A DNA stretch of 19,738 nt from Chloroflexota bacterium (GTDB lineage: Bacteria > Chloroflexota > Limnocylindria > QHBO01), in assembly GCA_005882055.1 (NCBI GenBank), contig VBGQ01000063.1, positions 1 to 19,738 of the forward strand, written 5' to 3'. Below the pieces are notes generated by a model. The model saw only the letters and a program-made list of their open reading frames with translations. It was not told where the DNA came from and did no database searches. Positions 15,462 to 19,738 of this stretch are shown piece by piece (positions within the stretch are counted from its first letter, which is position 1; each line of letters begins with the position of its first letter). The position numbers and the translations under genes were made by a program.

Positions 15462-16175
15462 ACCGATCCCGGCCGCCTCCGGCAATGCCACTTCTTCCGC
15501 GCGCGTGGCGAAGACGAACCGATAGAGCAGGCCGGCCGCTGCCGCGCCGATGAGCGGCCCGACCCACCACACGTACCAGTTTTCCAGCGCTCCGGCCGCC
15601 AACGCAGGACCAAACCAACGGGCGGGGTTCATCGCGGCCCCGGTGAGCGGACCGCCCATCAGGATGTCAGCTGCCACCGCCAGACCGATTGCCATCCCGC
15701 CCAGACTCGGCGCTCGAGCGTCGACCGCGGTGCCGAACACCACGAGGATCAGGATCACGGTCAGGACGGCCTCGATGGCGATCCCGGCAGCTGGGCTAAC
15801 GCCGGCGCCGAGAGCCGGCGTGCCGATGTGGGTTGGACCCCACGCGGCTGGCGCGAAGAGGAGGCGCAGCAGGAGACCAGCCGCCAAGGCCCCGGCGAGC
15901 TGGGCAACCACGAACATGCCGGCGCGCGCGGCCCCCATCCGGCCGGCGACCCACAGCGCGAACGAGACGGCCGGATTGAACTGGCCGCTGCCAACCGCGG
16001 CGAGAGCGCTCACCAGCACCGCCAACACCAGGCCATGGGCCAGCGCGACGCCGACCAGGCCGGGGCCGCCTGGACCGGCGATGGTGGTGACCACGATGGC
16101 GCCGGCGCCCACGAAGAAGAAGAGAAAGGTGCCGACCGCCTCGGCAACCAGTGCCGGCCAGGTTCGCTCGCTCAT
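15432..16175 (-). CDS. Aquaporin with TIP-like selectivity filter
   Basis: This is a 247-residue MIP-family channel with six membrane helices and both pore motifs: NPA at 67-69 (GQFNPAVSFALW) and 183-185 (GAAMNPARWFGPAL). Aligned by eye to AqpZ, the aromatic/arginine filter reads His47, Ile171, Ala180, Arg186. AqpZ has Phe, His, Thr, Arg. The H-I-A-R set is that of plant TIP3-type channels, a group linked to water, hydrogen peroxide, urea and ammonia passage. The usual His before the first NPA is Gln65. The ATG at 16175 has a strong GGAGGAG site at 16185-16179. The gene sits 22 bases after the tRNA CCA end, so it may be read from the tRNA promoter. The solute is inferred only. Confidence 0.9.
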   Translation of the reverse strand: MSERTWPALVAEAVGTFLFFFVGAGAIVVTTIAGPGGPGLVGVALAHGLVLAVLVSALAAVGSGQFNPAVSFALWVAGRMGAARAGMFVVAQLAGALAAGLLLRLLFAPAAWGPTHIGTPALGAGVSPAAGIAIEAVLTVILILVVFGTAVDARAPSLGGMAIGLAVAADILMGGPLTGAAMNPARWFGPALAAGALENWYVWWVGPLIGAAAAGLLYRFVFATRAEEVALPEAAGIGLEEEGERSL

Positions 16176-16178
16176 GCG

Positions 16179-16185
16179 CTCCTCC
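16179..16185 (-). promoter_or_regulatory. Ribosome binding site of the aquaporin gene
   Basis: GGAGGAG on the minus strand, 3 bases upstream of the ATG (5 from the GGAGG core). It lies in the 22-base spacer between the tRNA 3' end and the aquaporin start, so 3' processing of the tRNA would leave it intact on the mRNA. Confidence 0.65.
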
Positions 16186-16197
16186 GTGCCGGTCGGG

Positions 16198-16273
16198 TGG
16201 CGCCCCCGGAGGGACTCGAACCCCCGACGCCCGCCTTAGGACGGCGGCGCTCTATCCTCTGAGCTACGGGGGC
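16198..16273 (-). tRNA. tRNA-Arg (anticodon CCT)
   Basis: Reading the minus strand gives a full cloverleaf. The acceptor stem pairs GCCCCCG with CGGGGGC. The D arm is GCTC...GAGC. The anticodon stem is CCGCC/GGCGG around the loop GTCCTAA, so the anticodon is CCT, which reads AGG arginine codons. The T arm is GGGGG-TTCGAGT-CCCTC with one G-T pair. Discriminator G and the 3' CCA are encoded (16201-16198), giving 76 bases. A weak TAGGAT at 16290-16285 may be its -10 box. No integrase or duplicated 3' end is seen near it. Confidence 0.93.
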
Positions 16274-16302
16274 GCCGTGCGCCCATCCTATCCCACCCGA
16301 GC

Positions 16303-16310
16303 GGGAGGAG
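16303..16310 (+). promoter_or_regulatory. Ribosome binding site supporting the GTG 16313 start
   Basis: GGGAGGAG ends 2 bases before the GTG at 16313. The spacing is short, but there is no other start between the tRNA and the thioredoxin-like fold, so it supports this GTG. Confidence 0.5.
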
Positions 16311-16312
16311 CG

Positions 16313-16558
16313 GTGACGCAGCAGCCGCCGGAACGACGGGTCGTCCTGTACGAACGGGCCGATTGCCACCTGTGCGACGAGGTGCGGGTCCTGCTCGACC
16401 GCGTCGTCGGACCCAGCGCCTACGAGCACATCGACGTCGATTCCGATGATGCCCTGATCGTGCGCTATGGCTTTCGCGTGCCGGTCATCAGCCTGGACGG
16501 CGTGGATCGCCTCGAGGCGCCGATGACCGAGAGCGAGGTCCGTTCCCTCCTCGCCTGA
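16313..16558 (+). CDS. Glutaredoxin-like (DUF836) thiol protein
   Basis: This is an 81-residue protein with a thioredoxin-fold pattern. It has strand VVLYERA, the redox motif CHLC (Cys18, Cys21), a helix, strand EHIDVDSD, and FRVPVISLDG with the cis-proline at Pro57. The length and ADCHLCDE signature match the short DUF836/glutaredoxin-like family. It lacks a signal peptide, so it is cytoplasmic and probably a dithiol reductant or a reductant for a specific partner. It is the only plus-strand gene between the tRNA and the kinase cassette, and it faces the cupredoxin gene tail to tail across 17 bases. The GTG start is chosen from its purine-rich site. The upstream frame crosses the tRNA and is rejected. 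Confidence 0.85.
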   Translation: MTQQPPERRVVLYERADCHLCDEVRVLLDRVVGPSAYEHIDVDSDDALIVRYGFRVPVISLDGVDRLEAPMTESEVRSLLA

Positions 16559-16575
16559 CGACAGCCCGGGCGAGG

Positions 16576-16998
16576 TCAAGGAGCTGGAGCGTCTCCCCGA
16601 ACGACGAGCGAGCCATTCATCGATGTGTGGATGGTGCACTCGAAGTAGAGGCGGCCCGGCAGCTGGGGCGGGATGGTCAGCGTCGCGGACGCGTTTGGTC
16701 CGGTGATGACGTCGGTCTTCCCCAGCGGCTGCTGCTTGGTGTTGTCCTTGTAGACCGCGAGGTCGTGCGGGACCGCCTCCTGGTTGGCGAAGTGGATGAC
16801 GATGGGCTTGCCTACGATCGCCTCGATGCACGCGGTGCTGAACTGGAGGTTGTTGGCGGTCAGGGTCACGGTATTCGAGGCATCGGTCTTCACGCAGACT
16901 CCGGTGGGCGGCTCCGTCGAGCCGCCGGATGCGGTGCAGGCGGCGACGAGCGCCGCCACCACCAGCAGGGCGGTGGCACCCCTCCCCAGATCCGTCAC
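16576..16998 (-). CDS. Cupredoxin-domain lipoprotein
   Basis: This is a 140-residue protein with a lipoprotein signal (ALLVVAALVAAC, lipobox Cys21) and a Ser/Gly/Pro linker. A plastocyanin-like beta barrel follows, with strands VTLTANNLQF, KPIVIHFANQEAVPHDLAVY and ATLTIPPQLPGRLYFECTIH. The type-1 copper ligand set is visible: His78 in PHDL, Cys121, His124 and Met127 in CTIHTSM (C-x2-H-x2-M). Cys35 and Cys57 could form a disulfide. It would be an outer-face electron carrier or copper chaperone anchored to the membrane. The GTG at 16998 overlaps the histidine kinase stop as GTGA, so the two are probably translated together. Confidence 0.86.
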   Translation of the reverse strand: MTDLGRGATALLVVAALVAACTASGGSTEPPTGVCVKTDASNTVTLTANNLQFSTACIEAIVGKPIVIHFANQEAVPHDLAVYKDNTKQQPLGKTDVITGPNASATLTIPPQLPGRLYFECTIHTSMNGSLVVRGDAPAP

Positions 16999-18728
16999 CC
17001 GCCCGTCACGGGAAGGGTGACCACGAAGCTCGATCCCTTGCCCTCCCGGCTGCTGACCTCGATCTCGCCGCCCATCTGCCGGATGATCTCGCGCGAGCCG
17101 GCGAGCCCCAGACCGGTGCCGCGCACCCCCGCGACGTTCGAGGCGCGGCGGAAGCGGGTGAACAGCTCGGGCAGGTCCGCCGTGGGGATGCCGAGCCCCT
17201 GGTCGCGCACGGTGATGCGCGCCATGCCCCCTTTCTCATCGAGGGTGACCCGCACCTCTCCGCCGGCGGAGGAGAACTTCACGGCGTTGCTCAGCAGGTT
17301 GTCGAGCACCCGTTCGAAGCGTCGCAGGTCAGCCTGCACCACCACCGGAGCATCGTGGACGAAGGCGAACCGATGCGTGCGCGCCAGCTTCTGGTGGACG
17401 TCGATGACGCGCTCGAGCACGGGTGCAACCTCGAGCTCGACCATCTCGAGGGCGATCGGTCGACCGCTGCGCAGCAGGCTCACGTCCATCAGGTCCGCGA
17501 CCAGATCGGTCAGGCGTCCGGCCATGCTCTCCGCGGCGCTGAGGTACTCCACCAGCTTCTCGCTGCCGGGCTCTTCGACTCGCTTGGCGCGACGCAGGCC
17601 GAGCTGCAGGTAGCCAAGGATCGCGGCAAGCGGCGTGCGCATGTCGTGCGAGGCGATCGCCAGGAAGTCGTCCCGCAGGCGCACCGCCTCGGTCGCCTCG
17701 TGGAGCAGACGCGAATTGTCGATCGCTGTTCCCGCCCGCGCCGCGAGCTCGCCGAGGAGCGGGAGCTCCTCCTCGCCGAAGGCACGTGATCGGTCCGAGC
17801 GGACCAGGGTCAGCAGGCCGAGCACCCGCCCACGGGCCGTGAGCGGCAGGATCGCGACCGAGTTCAGGCCAAGGGCACGCAGGTACCTGCCGTGCTCTTC
17901 GTCGCGAGCCGCGGTGAGCAGCTGCTCTTCGGTGATGACCGGCAACAGGAGCGGCTCACCACTCTTGAGGACATCTCCTGTTGCTCCTTCTTCCGTGTTG
18001 GACGGCCATCGCCGCTGGACCTCTTCGGCGAGCTCGACCAGGCTGGCGTCCTCGTGCGCGACGGCGACCCGCCGCAGGCCGCTCTCTGGCTCGACCAGGT
18101 CGACGACGCACCAATCGGCGAGCTGGGGCACCACCATGCGCGCCAGCTCGTTGAGTGACTCCTGGTAGTCGACCGACTTGCCCAGGATCGAACCCGCATC
18201 AGCGAGCAGCGTGAGGCGTCGCTCCGTCTCCTTGAGGGCGGTGACGTCATGGAAGGAGTTGATCACGAACTGCACCTGTCCACCGGGTGCCCGGACCACC
18301 GCAGGACGCACCAGCGACCAGCGCTCCTCGCCGGTCGCCCTGATGCGGAAGCGAACCAGGCCTTCCGGCGCCGAGCCTTCGCGCTGCGCCCGACGGCCGG
18401 GCAGCGCCTCTTCCAGGAGCGGTTTACCGTCGGCGTCGAGCAGCTCGAAGTGGGCCAGCAGCTCCTCGCTCGGCAGGCTGACCGCGTCCGCAGGATCCTC
18501 GAAACCCATGGCGGTGGCGGCTGCCTTGTTCGCGTAGCGCAGCTGCCCGGTCACGTCCACCACCGTGATCGCGTCGCCAGCCTCCTGGAGGACCATGTAC
18601 AGCTGCTCGGTGGACCCAACCCAGCCGCCTTCGGTGGTCTTGATGGCCGACCCGGCTCGTCGTCCCCCGCCTCTGGCGCGGCTCGCGCCTCGCGCCGCGG
18701 AGGCCGTCTCAGACCGCACCTTGGCCAT
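16995..18728 (-). CDS. PAS-GAF sensor histidine kinase
   Basis: This is a 577-residue soluble kinase. After a basic, disordered start (1-38) come a PAS domain (about 40-165, EAGDAITVVDVTGQLRYANK to FHDVTALKETERR) and a GAF domain (about 175-340, ending GELAARAGTAIDNSRLLHEA). Next are HisKA with FLAIASHDMRTPLAAI (phospho-acceptor His361) and HATPase_c with N box NLLSNAVKFS (478-487), G1 VRDQGLGIP (507-515) and G2 GTGLGLAGSREI (537-548). No membrane helix is present, so it senses a cytoplasmic or diffusible signal through PAS/GAF; the ligand is unknown. The ATG at 18728 follows the response-regulator stop by two bases. The long upstream frame is Arg/Pro-rich shadow sequence. It very likely works with that regulator. 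Confidence 0.93.
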   Translation of the reverse strand: MAKVRSETASAARGASRARGGGRRAGSAIKTTEGGWVGSTEQLYMVLQEAGDAITVVDVTGQLRYANKAAATAMGFEDPADAVSLPSEELLAHFELLDADGKPLLEEALPGRRAQREGSAPEGLVRFRIRATGEERWSLVRPAVVRAPGGQVQFVINSFHDVTALKETERRLTLLADAGSILGKSVDYQESLNELARMVVPQLADWCVVDLVEPESGLRRVAVAHEDASLVELAEEVQRRWPSNTEEGATGDVLKSGEPLLLPVITEEQLLTAARDEEHGRYLRALGLNSVAILPLTARGRVLGLLTLVRSDRSRAFGEEELPLLGELAARAGTAIDNSRLLHEATEAVRLRDDFLAIASHDMRTPLAAILGYLQLGLRRAKRVEEPGSEKLVEYLSAAESMAGRLTDLVADLMDVSLLRSGRPIALEMVELEVAPVLERVIDVHQKLARTHRFAFVHDAPVVVQADLRRFERVLDNLLSNAVKFSSAGGEVRVTLDEKGGMARITVRDQGLGIPTADLPELFTRFRRASNVAGVRGTGLGLAGSREIIRQMGGEIEVSSREGKGSSFVVTLPVTGG

Positions 18729-18730
18729 GC

Positions 18731-19129
18731 TCAGGCGACGCCACCAAGGCTTGTACACGCTCCACGCACGGCTGCCACCAGGCGGTCGAGGGTGACCGGC
18801 TTCTGGAGCCATGAAGCGGCCCCAATCCGGCCTGCTTCGTCGGCAACCAGGTAGTGGGCGGCAACGACGACGATCGGCACGTCCTGCCAACGTGCGGTAT
18901 CGCGCAGGCGATCCGCGAACTCCCAGCCGTTCATGCCCGGCATCCGCAGGTCGAGCACGATCGCGCAGGGCGGCTCCGGCTCCGCGTCGAGCAGCGCGAG
19001 CGCCTGGCGCCCGTCCGCTGCGAGACGGATGCCGAACCCCTCGCCGCCGAGCACCTCGCCGTAGACCTCGCGCAGCGCGGGATCGTCTTCGACGATGAGC
19101 ACATCTCCCCCGGGGGCCTCGGTCGCCAT
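18731..19129 (-). CDS. Single-domain response regulator (receiver only)
   Basis: This is a 132-residue receiver domain with no output domain. It shows the acidic pair in VLIVEDDPALREVY (Asp15, Asp16), the phospho-acceptor Asp60 in IVLDLRMPGMNGWEF, and Lys110 in WLQKPVTLDRL. The conserved Thr/Ser that follows strand 4 is absent: the sequence reads VVVAAHYL, with Ala at the switch position. With no DNA-binding or enzymatic domain, output must go through protein contact or phosphotransfer. The ATG at 19129 is chosen because the upstream frame is non-coding in character and MATEAPGGDVLIVEDD is a normal start. The kinase gene follows at once, so they form a pair. Confidence 0.9.
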   Translation of the reverse strand: MATEAPGGDVLIVEDDPALREVYGEVLGGEGFGIRLAADGRQALALLDAEPEPPCAIVLDLRMPGMNGWEFADRLRDTARWQDVPIVVVAAHYLVADEAGRIGAASWLQKPVTLDRLVAAVRGACTSLGGVA

Positions 19130-19187
19130 GTCTGCCAGACTCTTTCGACCCGCGCCGGGCACGGGCACATTGGCCTCCGCGGATGGG

Positions 19188-19193
19188 ACTATA
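19188..19193 (-). promoter_or_regulatory. Likely -10 box of the response-regulator/kinase/cupredoxin cassette
   Basis: TATAGT on the minus strand (19193-19188) is an AT-rich hexamer in a GC-rich setting, about 58 bases upstream of the regulator ATG. A GAAAGAG ribosome-site-like run lies about 12 bases before that ATG. The stop codon TAG of the upstream hydrolase gene is contained in this hexamer, so promoter and gene end overlap. No convincing -35 is seen. Confidence 0.4.
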
Positions 19194-19738
19194 CCGCGGC
19201 CGCGGAACCCCCCATACCGCCCGCAGCGCCTCGGACGGCGACCGCGCCCTTGTCGGTTCGCTCGAGCTGCACCGGCAAGTCGCCCGGATCGTGGGTGAAG
19301 TAGCACCACCATTCCTCGTCGATGGCACGGCTCAGCAGCCGGTTGCGCGCCTCGACTGCATCGACCGGGTAGTCGTCGAAGGCGCTCGTCCAGCGCACCG
19401 GCAGCTGCCATCGGGTCGGGATCAGGTCGCCAAAGAAGATCGCCCGGGGCTGCCGACCACCCGCCGCCTCGGCTGCGGGCCCTTCGGCCGCCTGACCGAT
19501 CATCACCGCCTGGGATCCGCGCGTGTGGCCACCGGTCGGCAGCACCGTCACGCCGGGCATCACCTCGACCTCGCCATGGATCTCGGCGAGCTGGCGTGCC
19601 GCGCGGACGAGCTCGAGCTGTTCGGTCTCCATGATCCCCTGCAGCCGCAGCTCGTCACCGCGAGCCGCGATGGCCTCGTCCCGCTGCACGATGTAGCGGG
19701 CTCGCGGGAACAACGGCTGACCATCGGCGCCGACCATG
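19189..19738 (-). CDS. Metallo-beta-lactamase-fold hydrolase, C-terminal part
   Basis: About 183 residues are visible; the N-terminus, with the HxHxDH metal motif, lies past the right edge. The visible part starts near FPRARYIVQRDEA, typical of the segment after that motif in lactonase-type (AHL lactonase-like) MBL enzymes. It then has VEVMPGVTVLPTGGHTRGSQ (metal-ligand His), IFFGDLIPTRW (bridging Asp) and a C-terminal helix with DAVEARNRLLSRAIDEEW followed by YFTHDP. The ATG at 19737-19735 is probably internal. Substrate unknown; lactones and other esters are the family norm. It ends in TAG just upstream of, and overlapping, the promoter-like box of the regulator gene. Confidence 0.8.
   Translation of the reverse strand, partial: MVGADGQPLFPRARYIVQRDEAIAARGDELRLQGIMETEQLELVRAARQLAEIHGEVEVMPGVTVLPTGGHTRGSQAVMIGQAAEGPAAEAAGGRQPRAIFFGDLIPTRWQLPVRWTSAFDDYPVDAVEARNRLLSRAIDEEWWCYFTHDPGDLPVQLERTDKGAVAVRGAAGGMGGSAAAV

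Noticed and set aside
13334..15553. A 740-residue single protein from 13334 to 15553
   Set aside because: Beyond about 14750 the translation becomes Arg/Pro/Gly-rich and lies out of frame over a clear CcdA sequence, so it is a run-on, not a domain.
16198..16273. tRNA-Arg as an integration site for a mobile element
   Set aside because: No integrase, direct repeat of the tRNA 3' end, or change in base composition nearby.
16559..16575. Bidirectional terminator between the glutaredoxin-like and cupredoxin genes
   Set aside because: The 17-base gap holds only an 8-base GCCCGGGC palindrome with no loop or T-run.

Overview
This is a 19.7 kb, GC-rich, almost gap-free chromosomal window. It contains two partial genes at the edges, about 17 protein genes, one tRNA, and at least three reading-frame lesions. 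No rRNA, CRISPR array, insertion sequence, integrase or phage gene was seen. The mix suggests a Chloroflexota bacterium (Limnocylindria-like) or, less likely, an actinobacterium: DUF951 beside TldD/TldE, paired DUF881 proteins, a CopC-CopD-cytochrome c fusion, GTG starts, and a TANNNT-type -10 that places a start codon at the likely transcription start. This assignment is inference from gene content only.

Left part (1-10365, minus strand). One long, tightly packed gene run reads leftward from a divergent promoter near 10450. It encodes a family-5 extracellular solute-binding protein, a membrane-anchored MA-type (HExxH) peptidase, two DUF881 envelope proteins, TldD, TldE, a DUF951 mini-protein, an MFS exporter, a membrane GT2 glycosyltransferase and the first 86 residues of an amidohydrolase. 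Nearly all junctions are 1 to 11-base overlaps, which suggests translational coupling. The one gap, about 97 bases, separates the DUF881 pair from tldD. TldE is broken by an out-of-frame internal deletion.

Middle part (10463-15461, plus strand). A small unrecognised gene carries an in-frame TAG. It is followed by a CopC-CopD-cytochrome c fusion, a polytopic membrane protein with a four-cysteine cluster, and a CcdA/DsbD-type thiol-disulfide membrane transporter. The CcdA start is lost: the upstream frame runs through it, and the only start codon in its own frame lies just after its first catalytic cysteine. This block looks like copper handling and extracytoplasmic redox.

Right part (15432-19738). 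An aquaporin with a plant-TIP-like selectivity filter lies directly downstream of a tRNA-Arg(CCT), both on the minus strand. A glutaredoxin-like protein is on the plus strand. A minus-strand cassette holds a single-domain response regulator, a PAS-GAF histidine kinase and a type-1 copper lipoprotein, preceded by the C-terminal part of a metallo-beta-lactamase-fold hydrolase that runs off the right edge. Copper and thiol redox therefore recur on both sides of the tRNA: the CopC/CopD/cytochrome c protein, CcdA, the glutaredoxin-like protein and the cupredoxin.

I found no convincing wholly new defence or mobile system. The points most worth checking are the TIP-like aquaporin filter, the triple copper/cytochrome fusion, the cysteine-cluster membrane protein, the histidine kinase-cupredoxin coupling and the three frame lesions.
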